Origin: Evernia prunastri
Taxonomy: Eukaryota > Ascomycota > Lecanoromycetes > Lecanorales > Parmeliaceae
Length of the DNA stretch: 64,000 nucleotides
Assembly: GCA_003184365.1 (NCBI GenBank)
Contig: NKYR01000020.1
Span: forward strand, 316,116-380,115
Direction of reading: 5' to 3'
The notes under the pieces are model-generated. The model had not been told where the DNA came from. It was given only the letters and a program-made list of their open reading frames with translations, and ran no database searches. The translations under genes and the position numbers were made by a program. Shown one piece after another: positions 32,455-44,461 of the stretch. Each line of letters begins with the position of its first letter. Within the stretch, counting starts at the first letter, position 1.

Positions 32455-34226
32455 TTACGTGCCTTGTAACGGCTGTCCCATACCACCCAGCGTCACCATC
32501 TTAGTTATCTGGTATTCGAAGACACCGTACTTGCTGCCTTCCCTCCCGAATCCGCTCTCCTTCACACCACCGAATCTGCGCACAGTTAGCTATTGTTCTA
32601 TATCTCTCGAATGTGACGTGGGACCTTGGACTTACGGAGCAGCAGGATCGCTAATCAACCCAGTGTTGACACCCACCATTCCCACCTCCAAAGCCTCAGC
32701 AACCCGATAGACTCTTTGTAAATCGTTACTGTAAAAGTATCCTGCCAAGCCCACTTCGGCCTTGTTCGCCATATCCACAACTTCCTTTTCCGTCTCGAAC
32801 GGAAACAGACCGGCAACAGGCCCAAACGTCTCTTCCGAAGCCAATTGCATATCCATGTTCATACCCGTAATCACCGTCGGTTCGAAGAAGTTGGAGCCCA
32901 GCTTGGACATTTTATTTCCGCCAACAGTGACCTTTCCGCCCTTCTTCTCCGCGTCTCTGACATGAGCTTCAACTTTGGTAACAGCGCGGTCGTGGATCAA
33001 AGGGCCATGTGTGACGCCCTCGTCATAACCACCGCCAACCTTGAAGCCTTTGACCTTCTCAGTAAAAGCAGAGGCGAACTTATCGTAGATGCCTTGCTGT
33101 ACGTAGATCCTGTTCGCGCAAACGCAAGTCTGCCCCGAGCTGCGGAATTTAGAAGCAATAGCGCCATTGACAGCGGTTTCGAGATTAGCGTCGTCAAAGA
33201 CAATGAACGGAGCATTACCGCCAAGCTCGAAAGACAGCTTCTTGAGCGTGTCGGCGGATTGCTTCATGAGTAGCTTGCCGACATTGGTAGAGCCGGTGAA
33301 GGATACTTTGCGAACCGTGGGGCTTGAGGTCAAGGCGCTACCGACCTCGACTGTATTGTTCATAGCGCTGATAATATTAACAACGCCTTTAGGAATGCCG
33401 GCGCGCTCTGCCAGTTCAGCTATAGCGAGGGATGTAAAGGGTGTTTCACCTGGCGACTTGGCAACCACAGTGCAGCCTGCCGCCAGGGCAGGGCCAATCT
33501 TTCGGGTTATCATAGCTGCTGGAAAGTTCCATGGCGTTATGAGACCACACACACCAACTGGCTCTTTAATCGTAAAGACCCTGTTGCCGGGTATACTGGC
33601 CGCTATTGTGTCACCCTCCACCCTCGGGGCTTCTTCGCTGAACCACTCAAAGAAGCTCGCTGCGTATGCCACTTCGCCCTTAGCATCGGTGATTGGCTTG
33701 CCATTCTCCCAGGTTATCAGTTTTGCCAAGTCCTCTTGGTTGTCCATCATTAATTGGTACCATTTGTGTAGCATGCGTGCCCGTTGGCGGGCGGTTGTGT
33801 GGCGGAAGGAAGGGAAAGCAGCAGCGGCGTGGGCGATGGCATTGTCGGTGTCGGACTTGTCAAATTCAGGGCATGTACCTATCGATTTGCCGGTCGATGG
33901 GTCTGGTCGGCGAGGTCAGCGGTGGGCCAGGGCATCGGTGATTGAAGTATACCCACCGTGGACCTCGAAAGTCTTCCCCGATCTGGCTTTAACCCATTCG
34001 CCGTTGACGTAGGCTACATCCTGCTTGAAGAGAGATGGGTCGTTCAGCTAGTATGGCAAATCAGCAGCCTTTCAGAGGCTTCAAGGATGATCTTGCAAGC
34101 AGGACGAACGGGTGGTATGCTCTGGTTTGGGGCCATGGCGTAAGTTCTAACGAGTATTCTTGGTAGGGAAGAGGGCTGATAATTGGATTTGAATTTTGAT
34201 CTGGTTGCTAATCGAAATAGCTTCAT
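32455..34226 (-). CDS. Succinate-semialdehyde dehydrogenase [NAD(P)+]
   Basis: Four exons on the minus strand: 34226-34110, 34047-33957, 33902-32636 and 32575-32455, giving 531 residues. Class I ALDH features: ITPWNFPAAMITRKIGPALA, SFTGSTNVGKLL, the glutamate motif FELGGNAPFIVFDD, the cysteine motif SSGQTCVCANRIYVQ (near residue 328) and SEETFGPVAGLFPF. EWVKARSGKTFEVHDPSTGK and the C-terminal FGGVKESGFGREGSKYGVFE identify the succinate-semialdehyde branch (GABA shunt: succinate semialdehyde to succinate). The 5' exon begins MKLFRLATRSKFKSNYQPSS, Arg/Lys-rich and acid-free, a likely mitochondrial presequence, with a second in-frame Met (MAPNQSIPP) at codon 31 that would yield a cytosolic form. 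The donor of the first intron (gttcgt) is weak, so that join is the least certain. Confidence 0.88.
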
Positions 34227-35313
34227 GACGAAAGAGAGGAAGAGCGAGCAATGGATTTATATGAACTCCGACTACCTTAAGCTGAGCCGTCAAGGTCAAC
34301 AATGCGTCATTGCTCCTCAAAGAAGAGCCTCTCGACCGCGGGATTGGATGCGGGGAAATTCGGCAGATCATCTTCGAGACTTCGTCATTTTCTTATGTAA
34401 TTTTCCACTTCCGTCTCAATCGCATAACAGCTACTTTTACGTGTGCTGTCCGACAAGCTGACCTCAGAGATGCCCGTTGCAAGTCGTAGAATTACCTGTT
34501 TCTTTACATAAGCAATTTAAAGGCCTTGATGGACGAGCCCGCTTTGCTGTAATGATGTACCATTAGCCTACGAAGAGCTCTGGACACGGAAGTTAGCTTC
34601 CGGTTAATTTGATATCCAGATAACGATGCACAGTTGACAAGGGCGTGTATGCACAGACTCTATATCGGGAGTAAATATTGTACATATGGACAAGCCCGCG
34701 CTCCGGCTAGATATCTTTTCATCTGCGTTGCCTTGCACTGCATTTGCAAAGACATTACTAAATCAATCATCCTAGCTTCCATCCTCCTGAAAGGCACAGT
34801 ACTGATCGAGGGTTCGCGGAGAGATTATAGGATGCCGACATCGAGACGAAGCGCCATCTCCACTTCAGCTCGAACTTTATGTTCAAGGGATCTCCGCTTT
34901 TGCCCGCGTACGAGCAGCTACCAGCTCTGCCTGCCAAGTTTGCAGGTTGAGAACCAATTTCATGTAGATCGAATCCGTCTCATGCGCCCCACCGAATCGA
35001 GGAATGGAGTCAGGCTTATTCTCGGATTGACTTTGGCAACGACATGTCCCGCAGTAAATTATATGTGCTCCTTTCCGGTGGAAGTGTTCCCGGCGCCGCA
35101 GCAGAGCCTCTATTATACATCGACGGTGGCGTGTTGGAATATACGACAGCTTCGGCCATGTGTGATTGAGGCGAGTTTGGCGAAGTAGTTGTCGGACATT
35201 CGGGCCGCTTGCCACGTACACAATAGTGCCGCGTAATGATGCTTCGTAATGCCTTCAGGTTCTTCGTAACAGATGAGCTTGACGCTAGGCTTCGGCGGAC
35301 GATCCTGACGCAC
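34227..35313. other. Intergenic, no supported gene
   Basis: About 1.1 kb between minus-strand genes. It carries frames on both strands, the longest 184 codons on the plus strand, but none shows a recognisable domain or splice pattern. Confidence 0.45.
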
Positions 35314-36465
35314 TCACAGTTCTGTTTTACTGATAATCTTCTCCATCTGAACTTCGTCCGACGCTCTCTTGTGATTCGACTTCACGCTCATGTATTTTCC
35401 TAAATCCATCCATTCCGCAGCGAAGGCCGTTACCAGCACAGCCCAATCCTCCGTTGTATCCATGTCCAGGTGCTCGCCGTCGTCGCTCAATTTGTGCCAA
35501 ACTGGAGGAAACGGTGATGGTATCAGATGTAATACGTCCACCCCTCTGGCCATGAATGGTACATGGTCATCTCCAATCATCCCACCCATCCATCTATCAT
35601 TGCTTTTGTCGAGATCATAGAACCATGTGGACCCGGAAGACTCGAAGAGTGAATGATCGCGAAGACGTTTTTCCAAATCCGCCATCTTCTTGTATGCCCA
35701 GTGCGTAACCTTGAAGTAACTTGGGACTTTGGGATTCCTCGAACCCAGTAAATCGAGTAGCACAAATAGGTGGATGGTGGATAAGGCATTGTGGTAAGTC
35801 GAAAGCGCCGGATGATAAGTTGATTCCATTTCTGCAGCCAGCGATCTTGCTCCGTAGATCGAGTCAGTGTCAGACCAGGTACCGAAAGCCTCCTCGCCAT
35901 CGAGCAATATAATTTGTAAACCTTTGTGTTCCTCGAACTCGTTATCTCCAGCTTCTACTATCCCAGCCCATTTCTTTGTGAGGGCATCATCTAAACTTTT
36001 GGCTGTGTGCATGAGCATGGCACATGGGGCAGCGCTATCAATGGCACCAATGAAGCCTTCGGGCTTTATTAAACTGTCGTAATGGGCAACCAGTGTCAGA
36101 TAGCCAACTTCTCCAGGGTTCGCCCACGGAGGGTCTCTGGTCACAATCATGTTGACAAATGGCATCTCCTTATTATCCAGCACTGCGACCTTGGTGGAGG
36201 AATTCTGGTATGTGATTTTCCATTCCGGAAGCTCGCTCGCGAAGAAGTCTGCGAAATGATTAAGCACGGCGGTAGAGCCTGGGGTGCCAGGAACTCTAGG
36301 CTGGAGGATTTGAGAGAGCAGTTTGCCATTCTCGATGTTGAAGTCGTCGCCAGGCCGAGGGATTGCTTTGAGAGCTTCATCAGGTAAAGCGGTATATGCC
36401 GTGGAAAGGCTGACGAGGATGAAAGTCCATAACGCGTAAAGGAGGAACGGCAGTCTGGCCTTCAT
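35314..36465 (-). CDS. Glutaminyl-peptide cyclotransferase-like secreted M28 protein
   Basis: Single exon, 383 residues, with an N-terminal signal sequence or anchor (MKARLPFLLYALWTFILVSL). The fold is that of M28 zinc peptidases of the glutaminyl cyclase type: RVPGTPGSTAVLNHFADFF, the zinc motif LTLVAHYDSLI, AIDSAAPCAMLMHTA, the catalytic ILLDGEEAFGTWSDTDSIYG, HLFVLLDLLGSRNPKVPSYF, and DDHVPFMARGVDVLHLIPSP with the last zinc histidine. Glutaminyl cyclases convert N-terminal Gln to pyroglutamate and act in the secretory pathway or outside the cell. All metal positions expected for the family are present. A C-terminal tail of about 25 residues is basic (SVKSNHKRASDE). Confidence 0.87.
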   Translation of the reverse strand: MKARLPFLLYALWTFILVSLSTAYTALPDEALKAIPRPGDDFNIENGKLLSQILQPRVPGTPGSTAVLNHFADFFASELPEWKITYQNSSTKVAVLDNKEMPFVNMIVTRDPPWANPGEVGYLTLVAHYDSLIKPEGFIGAIDSAAPCAMLMHTAKSLDDALTKKWAGIVEAGDNEFEEHKGLQIILLDGEEAFGTWSDTDSIYGARSLAAEMESTYHPALSTYHNALSTIHLFVLLDLLGSRNPKVPSYFKVTHWAYKKMADLEKRLRDHSLFESSGSTWFYDLDKSNDRWMGGMIGDDHVPFMARGVDVLHLIPSPFPPVWHKLSDDGEHLDMDTTEDWAVLVTAFAAEWMDLGKYMSVKSNHKRASDEVQMEKIISKTEL

Positions 36466-36802
36466 CGTGTTCTGGGAGATTTGGAGGGTGGCCTCATTTC
36501 ACCGACCCAAGAACACATCCATCGAGCACAACATATTAAAAGACCGAGAGTATCTTAAAGAAGGTCAACTGACTCTCTTCCCGCTTTTTTCAGCACTAGA
36601 GAGAGCTAGAAAGTGTTTCATACGCAGCAAGGTGCTGATGCTGCAATACATTGTCAAAGCTTACTTCGAGACCCTTTTTGTCGATCCCTGGCTCGCCTAA
36701 AGAGCCGCTTTTAGCGCTCTACTAACGCGCTCGAAGCGGTCCCTGCTCCAGTGCATCTTCGCAAGCATACTTAAAGTAGTTTCTAAATACGGACATGCGG
36801 CG
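36466..36802. other. Intergenic between divergent genes
   Basis: Shared promoter of the cyclotransferase gene (minus) and the mitochondrial membrane protein gene (plus). No named motif. Confidence 0.5.
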
Positions 36803-37643
36803 ATGGCTCCATTTCACAGGAGCCTTTTGCGTTCTTTTCGATGCTGTCTTCGCGTAAAGCAGAAATTTTGGCACAGTCGATCGCCATGCTCCCTACCAGG
36901 ATTGTGTAGACCGTTCGCAACCAACTATCAAACTCCCTTAAAAGCAGGTATAAGATACGTAGCAAGTCTATGAAGTGGAAGAATATTGATGGAGATCTAC
37001 AGATATTCCAGAGAGACTCTTGATCTATCATGCTGGGACTCCGCGCATCGTATTTGTGGGCTTTCTCAAAGTCACCACAATCTTCGTCTTCACAGCGAAT
37101 GTGCTGCTTGTTGCACCCAAATTCTATTCTGACCCAGAACAGCCCGCTTGGGTTGCACCTGCAGGTCAGTACTCATCATCTAGAGTTTCGGTGGAAGTCT
37201 AATACGGGCTCTTAGTTGCTGCTGCTGGAGTCGTTCCTTTGCTCTATGTGACATATTATGCTGCTCCGTTTGTGACCTTTGTTCACGTCAAGCTACCAAT
37301 ATTCGCTCGCCGATCAAGAGAGCAGCTTTTGAGGTGGGCGCAGAGCATGCCGCCAAACACGGAAGTTGACTTGACCACGATCAAGTCGTATGGAAGTCTC
37401 CGCGTTTCCAGGATGCCATTGTCAGAGCTGCACCCTACCAAAGTTCGTTTTGGTATCGAGAATTTGGTTCGAGTACCACAGTTTCCTTCGACCAAGAAGA
37501 GACCATGGTGGGCGCCCAAGGAGCGGAGGCTGTTCTTTGTGGGTAATGAGCGAAGGAAGACAGTCGAGACGGCAGTGTGGCAGAAAGCTCTAGCACAGAT
37601 TCGAAATGTACGAGAGAGCCCCAAGAAAACAATAGATAGGTAA
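36803..37643 (+). CDS. TMEM70/TMEM186-like mitochondrial inner-membrane protein
   Basis: Three exons, 36803-36947, 37003-37164 and 37216-37643, giving 244 residues. The first exon encodes MAPFHRSLLRSFRCCLRVKQ through RPFATNYQTPLKA, an Arg-rich acid-free presequence. Exon 2 starts IPERLLIYHAGTPRIVFVGF and continues into the first hydrophobic hairpin helix (LKVTTIFVFTANVLLVAPKF), exon 3 supplies the second (AAAGVVPLLYVTYYAAPFVT). The soluble tail has RRSREQLLRWAQSMPPNTEV and KRPWWAPKERRLFFVGNERR. The layout presequence, LxIYHAGTxRxxFxG, two helices and matrix tail is that of the TMEM70/TMEM186/TMEM223 group, which help assemble respiratory complexes or ATP synthase in animals. The fungal role is inferred. 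Confidence 0.72.
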
Positions 37644-38062
37644 TTTCAAGTCGACACAATTGCTGAGGTATGGAAAAAGCCGGTTCTGAGAGTGGTACTC
37701 AGAGTATCCCTCTCCTATGTTTACATTCAAGATTAACAAGCCCACCAAATATGTTGACTGAAGACATGATCATGCTACCTCTTGTTCTGATAAATCGGTC
37801 TAGCAGACTCTTGAGATAAATCAGGGTAAATGTCGAAGTTCTGAGGTCATCTTCCATTCACTGTCACCAATTCCAGTCAACTAAAATCCAATTCACCTAA
37901 AAAGCACACTACTTCTTCCAGTGATCTACAAAACCCACTTCACTTACTCTCATGCAACTCAACAACTTTCCTCACCCACGATCATAAAACCTCTTCCGTT
38001 CTTCTTCGTTCTACTATTCCCTTACTTGATTTCTTCAAAACTAATAGGTAGCCTGAGACAAC
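37644..38062. other. Intergenic, 5' region of the AT-hook-like gene
   Basis: The last 180 bp are rich in C, A and T (ctcacc, cttcttc tracts), as in promoters and 5' UTRs of highly expressed fungal genes. No gene. Confidence 0.5.
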
Positions 38063-39053
38063 ATGTCTTCAAGCCAAGAAAACGCGTCTTCAGTCCCGCA
38101 GCTCACTCCTCGCGATGTGAGCTTGCTCGCAATCGCCTTCCAGTCATTGAAGGATGAAAACACTATGCAGGTGAGCCCAGATAGCCTTTCCCAACATGAT
38201 AACTCTTTCCTTGCCTTGGCCACTTCTACACCACTTACTCTGCTTATTCTACTACACAAAATCGACCCTCCTTTTTGCACCTTAACTCCTTTCGCTTGAG
38301 ATTTTTACAAAAGAACCCTTCCGCTGACACTCTACGCAGATCGATTATGTCAAATTCGCCGAACTCGCCGGCTACAAGACCGCCGCATCCGCCAACACCT
38401 GCTTCCTCGTCCTAAAGAAAAAGCTCAAGGGCGGCGCCACCGTCGACACCGCAGCCGCCGCTTCCCCTGCCAAGAAGAAAAAGAGCAAAGCTGCCGTCAA
38501 CGGGGACGCCGAGGATGGCGACGAAGGCACTCCTACGCCCAAAGCCGCTCCCAAGAAGCGTAGCAAAGCCGTCAAAGTCGAACCCACCGATGCCGAAGGA
38601 GGTGACGCCGACACCGAAATCACTCCCGGCGCCGAATCCCCCAAGAAAGGCCGTGGCAAGAAGAACGCCGCCCCCGCCATAACTGAGGCCGATGCGGATG
38701 CCACCAACGGCGACGCTGCCGCCGCCACCACTGAGATCACCACCACCAAACCCAAGCGCAAGCGTGGCCCCAACAAGCCCAAAGACCCCAATGCGCCCCC
38801 CAGCAAGCGTGCCAAGAAAGCAAGAGCCGCCACCGCTGCCAACAACGGCGCCGTCAACGCCCAAATCTACGGCGATGAGGCCGCCGCTCGGATGAACGGG
38901 GCCACGTCCATCTTCGGCGGAGACGCTAACGTCAAGGAAGAAGAGGAAGACGCGGAGGAGGAAGGGGACGAGCGTGCTTTCAACGCCGAGGAGCAGAAGA
39001 AGGCCGACGACGCGCTCTTCAACACGTACACCACTGAGGAGCAGGAGGTCTGA
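38063..39053 (+). CDS. Lys/Ala-rich nuclear protein with AT-hook-like motif
   Basis: Two exons, 38063-38170 and 38340-39053 (169-nt intron), giving 273 residues. A short folded-looking N-terminal domain (LTPRDVSLLAIAFQSLKDEN, MQ/IDYVKFAELAGYKTAASANT, FLVLKKKLKGG) is followed by a long basic, Ala/Pro-rich tail with AKKKKSKAA, PKKRSKAVKVEP, SPKKGRGKKN and TKPKRKRGPNKPKDP, the last resembling an AT-hook. The C-terminal end is acidic (VKEEEEDAEEEGDE). The shape recalls linker-histone or HMG-like chromatin proteins of fungi, and the N-terminal part looks like the small SANT/Myb-like helical module common in Pezizomycotina. Nuclear localisation and DNA binding are inferred from composition only. 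Confidence 0.72.
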
Positions 39054-39808
39054 GGTAAATGGTCACTTTCTGTCCTTTGCGATCTTCACCCATCTATCTT
39101 CACTTCCTACCCTTTAACTCACATCACCCGTCTATCTTCACCTACCCTTCAGTTCACATCGCCCATCTACGTCCACCATACTAACACCCAACATAGCGTC
39201 CCAACCCCCCACCCACCACAGTATCCGGCAACAACCCATATCCATCGATCTCGCCTCCCTCTCCAAGATCGACGGAACGCGTTGGATACTCTTCTGGTGG
39301 ACAAGGACATGGGCGTTCTTTTTTCTTTCCTTCGCGCAATTGGTAAATGCTCAGTCATTGAATGGTCACTCACTCGGTCAATCCAGGCGGAGGAAAAGGT
39401 GGACGGATATTGCGTTGGCCCATCGTGATCGTTTGGATCTATCTCGCAATGAAAGCGAGGTTGAGCTTTGGTCAAGAGTTGGAAAACCACCATAGCTAGC
39501 TACGTTGGTCATTGGTTCCCAGCTCGTCAATAGGCTTTAGCTACAACAATGCCAGATCCTTAAAAGCTTCATAACATCTCGTTGCGCTAATATTGCTCGC
39601 TATGGATGGCACGCGATCCGCTAATGGGGATGTTGGGAATGAAAAATGCACGCTTTTAAGCCCGAGAATGCCACGTAAAAAGACCCCCAAAGAGAAGCAA
39701 CAAGTCTAAACCTCCCACAACGCTGATTTCAAAGCCCAAGCCAGCTCTGCCGCTTCGCTTACATTATGAGACTCCATTGTCTTCGTGAGTCCGACGGATA
39801 GGGGAGTC
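39054..39808. other. Intergenic between convergent genes
   Basis: 3' flanks of the AT-hook-like gene and MSH6. An imperfect repeat of cccatctatcttcac / cccgtctatcttcac / gcccatctacgtccac occurs at about 39090-39176. No gene. Confidence 0.5.
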
Positions 39809-42800
39809 TCAGAGCAACTCAATAGCCTTCCTCAACACATCCACCCCTCTCCCCCCAATCGTCTTTTCGAGCTCTTCCCTTAGCATCCAAGCGATGTCGC
39901 TCTGCACCCCCAACGGGATCCAGCATCCCTGTCTCGCTACGTCTAAGCTATCCTTGATCTTGGCGGTATGCTCCCACTTCTTCGCCGCCACCTCCGCTTC
40001 CTCGACCACCTTCGCGGGAATACCGCACATACTCGCACAGTGCATACCAAAGCTGCCCTCCGCAACTCCGTCCTCCAGCTTGTAGAGGAAGGTGACACGA
40101 CGGTTTTCGTCATCGACGTGTATACGCATGCGGCAGTTGCGGACTTCCGGGTGAGTGGCGAACTCAGCGGCCAAAGAGTGGTAGTGGGTAGCGAAGAAGC
40201 CGACGCAGCCAATGTGGGAGGCGACGTGGTGCAGAACCGCTTGGGCCACTGCCACACCATCATAGGATGACGTACCGCGGCCAAGTTCGTCGAGGATGAC
40301 GAGAGAACGAGGTGTGGCCTCGGAAAGGATCTTCTTGGTTTCTGCGAGCTCGACGAAAAAGGTGGATTGGGCGGCGAGGATGTTGTCTTGGGCGCCAAGG
40401 CGGGACATGATTCTATCGACGGGAGAAAGGCGAGCAGATATGGCAGGGACGTAACAACCTATCTGGGCCATGATAACGGCAACGCATGTCATTCTCAGTA
40501 CGGTGGATTTGCCAGCTGCATTGGCACCTGTCAGCAGATTGATATTGGGCATTCCACCACCAAGCTTGACATCGTTGGGAATGAAGTCTGTGACATTGGG
40601 AAGCATGCACGGATGGCGAAGGTCTTCGAACTCGACCACGCTTCTTTCATCATGGACGAACTCAGGCCGACAGCTCGGCTCACCCAGTGCTGAGGATGCT
40701 TTAGCTAGACATATCAAACAGTCCAATTGTGCCACAATTCGTACTGCTGCTAGCCAAGTCACATAGTCTTCATCAAACTTCATGAAGAAACGGCCAGATA
40801 CCTCTTTGACGATCTGACCATGCGTTTCTTGAGCTTCCTGAAGTTTGCGTACCAGACCTCGAAGCTCAGGATTGTAGTAGCGCTTGACCTTCTGGGTTGC
40901 GGACGTTTGATCCCAATTCTTAGGTATGCCCTTGACTTTTACAGGAACCTCAAGCTGGTAGATTTCTTTTCCGCAGTCGGCAAAAACAATGTCATTAGAT
41001 TTCAAGTCCCTCCTTGCCTTCTTCAATAAAGCCTCGAAATCGGCCAGCAAGTCCTGAATACGGTCTTGGCTTGCATCGAAGTCTTCCTCGACCCCGCGCT
41101 CGGGAATAAGCAGGCCTGCTTCTTTCGCTTTGGCGTGGTCAAAGGCACTATTCCAAAACTTGAGAAGTTCCCTTATGTCTGGCATGCTCGTAACTAATTG
41201 ACCAATAATCCCTTCGCCCGAGCCCATATTCCGCAAGACGCCTATTGTATATTCAATCTGTTCGAAACCATCGAGGACGCGCACGAAGTCCTGGGCCTTG
41301 CATACACCGGCGTGAATGCGAGATATCGTTCGTTCAAGGTCAGGCAGTTTGGAGAGCTGGGAAGTAAATTGGTCTCGAAGAGTGGTATCTGCATTGAGAG
41401 ATTCAACAGCATCGAGGCGTGCATTGATCTTTACTGCGTCCATAAGAGGGTGGCATAGCCAGTGCTTGAAGGTTCGTTTGCCGAATGGAGTGATGCATCG
41501 ATTCAATAGGCTAAAGAGGGTGCCCTCCGAACTACCATCAAACGAGTTCGCGAAAATTTCGAGGTTGATCAGGGTCTTTCCGTCCAGGATAAGGGTGCCT
41601 GCACTCCTGATGGGATCATACCAAGATACGTTACCCAGTGTCACAAGGTCACGCTCAATCTGCAAAGTCCGTAGGTATTGAACCAATGCACCGAACGCGG
41701 ACATTACTAACTCATGTTTCTCTCGAGCCTGCCGCAAAGGTCCTGGCCAAGCCTCGATGTTGTCTCCATCATCGCTCACGAAGTAGCGACCAGCATCCAT
41801 CTCTCTGCAGGCAGTGTCCGCGGTCCAGAACTCCTTTCCAGGCTTCAGGGATACCATTGACGTACTTGGCCCTGTGCCGTTCTTCAATATTCTCAACGCT
41901 TTCGTTGATGAAAAAGACTTCTCGAGTAAGATCTCACGAGGCCTTATCTGCGCGACAAGCGTTTCGAACTTCGTCATCTCGACATCATCCTCAAAGTTGG
42001 CCAAGAAGAATTGAGCGGTCGCAGTATCCACGAACGCGATGCCGAAGGCAGGCCGTCCGTCTTGTTCCGACTCTTTGATAGCCAAGCAATAGGTGGACAT
42101 GTCATCTTGGAGCATGCCCGGGTCAACAAGTGTGCCGCTTGTAAGCACGCATGCAAGCTCTCGGTTGATGATCTTCTTCATCTTCTCGTCGACCTTCGCG
42201 GCCTTCCCAGAGTGCGTGCTGTCTCTCTCTCGCATCACTTTGCCCAAAGCGGACTCGATCTGATCGACACGCGCAATCTTGTATCCTTTAGCCACGAACT
42301 GATTGGCCCAAATGTCTAGAGAAGCTTCGGGTACGCCGACCATGCGCATGTTAACGCGATCCGTAAGCTTCAGGTCGAACAGCTGGTGCCCAATTGTTGC
42401 ATCGTTTTCGTAGAGCTCGTAGAACTTGCCCTTCTTGAAGAATACTATTGTATCCCAGTGCTTTTGCTTGATTTCCCAGTACTGGTGTTCAAAGGGAGAG
42501 AAGTTCACCCACGCCGACTTTGGCACGTAGACTGTCCTTGGGTCGTAATCTGGATGATCTGGACGATTTCGATCGATATCAGTGATATGAGCTGGCTCTA
42601 GCCATTCATATCGCCGTTCCACTTTGCTTGGTTTCTCTTTTCCCTTATTGACATCCGTCTTAGCTTTCTTCGGAGGCTTTAGTGTGGCCTTGCGTGTTGT
42701 GGCATCCGTGAGCTGCGATGATTGGACGACTGTGGGGTCGAAGGACCACTGCTGGGCAGTCGAAACCGCAGGCATTTCTTCGTCGCTCTCCATTCCCAGG

Positions 42801-43611
42801 TCTGAGACATCATCATGACGCGGTTTGGACTGAGCGGGGGAAGACCTCTTTCGCTTCCTTTTCGTAGGCACAGCCTCGTCGGAGTCGTCATCTACCACGA
42901 AGTCATCTGTGCCACATAACTTCAGCGATATGGTCAAAGCCTCCAATTGGCCGGCGTGGGCTTACCCTCGTCGACCACATCATTCTCTGCCGTATCATCT
43001 CCCACGAAGATATCGTCGTCGCTCTCTACGCTTGTCTTTCTGCGCTTTGATGCCCTTCCTCTTTCCGTAGGTTTGAACGCGTCTTCGTCATCTTCGTCTT
43101 CGTCGGACTCCGGGTCGACGGCATAGTTGATAGCTTTCTTTGCCTTTGAAATGCTTTGTCAGCTCGGAAAACATGCGTAGAGTAAAGCAAATCAAACCTT
43201 TCGAGAGGGGCTGTAGAAGCCAAGAGGCACCCCATTCCCATCGATTTCATTCAAAGCACTTGCAGGAATGATCGGTGACGGCAACGTCTTGGAACCGCTT
43301 TGCCCCTTGGGATTGATGGGACTTGCATCATCCTCACTCTTGATCTCTTCAACGGGGTCACTGCTTGGAGCAGGCGTCATGCTCTGGGTCGACCCTCCCG
43401 AGGATGCGGCGACTGCAGTCTTGCGTGCAAAGCTGTTGATCGGTAATGAGGTGCCATTGATTTTGGGTGTTTCGTTGATGTTCGGCTCTTCGGATCTCTT
43501 CTTGAAGAAACCAGCAATGGACGTCTGGTTTTTAGAGCTCGAGTTAGATTTGGTCAGCGAGGGTGTAGGGGTTCCACGAGCGCTGTTCGAGGACTTGGAC
43601 GAGGGCGCCAT
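39809..43611 (-). CDS. MSH6: DNA mismatch repair protein MSH6
   Basis: Three exons on the minus strand: 43611-43198, 43143-42966 and 42906-39809, giving 1229 residues. The start MAPSSKSSNSARG at 43611 is followed by a PCNA-binding box (QTSIAGFF, residues about 30-37). The N-terminal 300 residues are disordered and charged. Domain I carries the mismatch-contacting motif FFKKGKFYELYE (near residue 360). The ATPase has Walker A TGANAAGKST (near 990), Walker B SLVILDELGRGTSSYDG and the GCVGFFATHYHSLA segment. MSH6 pairs with MSH2 to form MutS-alpha, which recognises base mismatches and small loops in the nucleus. Length, motifs and PIP box all agree with fungal MSH6. Introns are 54 and 59 nt, both in the acidic N-terminal part. 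Confidence 0.95.
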
Positions 43612-44461
43612 GTTCTCAAGATGCAGCACAAGCTACTGAAATGTTTGTCAGTTTAGCAACAAAGTCAACGCTATCTGAGAGCCATCGGCGATTTTTGATC
43701 TACTCTAGTCTCTAGAAAAGCAGTTGAAGCACTTTCCGAGTACAAGAAGGTGGAAGACGTGGAAAGCACGCGTCTTCGCGCGAGTGCTTGGCGCGCATTA
43801 ACCTTAAAGTAAGCCCCGCCACCCCGGTTGGTGCGGCTCTTCCCCCTCCCCTATTGACTTTATGGATAATGGATACTCCGTACTTTACTTTTTGCACGCT
43901 TCTACTTTACAGCTCGAGGAGGCAAGCCTTGATCACGTATGATAGTATTGTCGAGGGACGAGGCAAGTGCTTGTAGGGCACGATTGGGACCTTTTATTCG
44001 TGAATTATCCATCGTTGTCTCCCCCCCCACCTCTTCACCTTAAAGCTTTCTTGTCCATCATACACCACAATCTTTCCATCATTCAAGTGATAACCAGTAG
44101 AAGATCCAGGAGGCTCTGGAGTCCAGGTGGCATCGGTGAAGAGCATTCGCCAGTCCGCCAGACAATCATGCTTTTTATCGACGCGGTACGCAGTCGGCGT
44201 AGTATTACAAACCTCACAATGCTACATCTACCATGACAACTGCTGCCGTAATGAATGTCAAAACACTGATCGAATGAGCATATGTAGACCTCAATGTCCC
44301 ACCAGTGAAGACACGAGCATTTGAATAATCGCCTCCACGCCCAGCTGGATTCTGCCCACTCTGAAATGCAGATATCACAAGGTCTCACCGCCCTGCACTC
44401 GAGCTATTGATGGTAGCTGTAGATGGCAGCACCAATGGGCTGATGTACAATTCGGAAGACG
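43612..44461. other. Intergenic, no supported gene
   Basis: Promoter of MSH6 and the 3' flank of the next minus-strand gene; a C8 run near 44022. Only short shadow frames. Confidence 0.5.

Noticed and set aside
34634..35188. 184-codon plus-strand open frame
   Set aside because: Starts at a non-ATG codon, has no recognisable domain, an odd Cys/Arg/Ser-rich composition and no supporting splice or homology signal; likely chance.
38372..38864. Long Gly/Val/Ala-rich minus-strand frames inside the AT-hook-like gene
   Set aside because: Reverse-strand shadows of Lys/Ala/Pro-rich codons.
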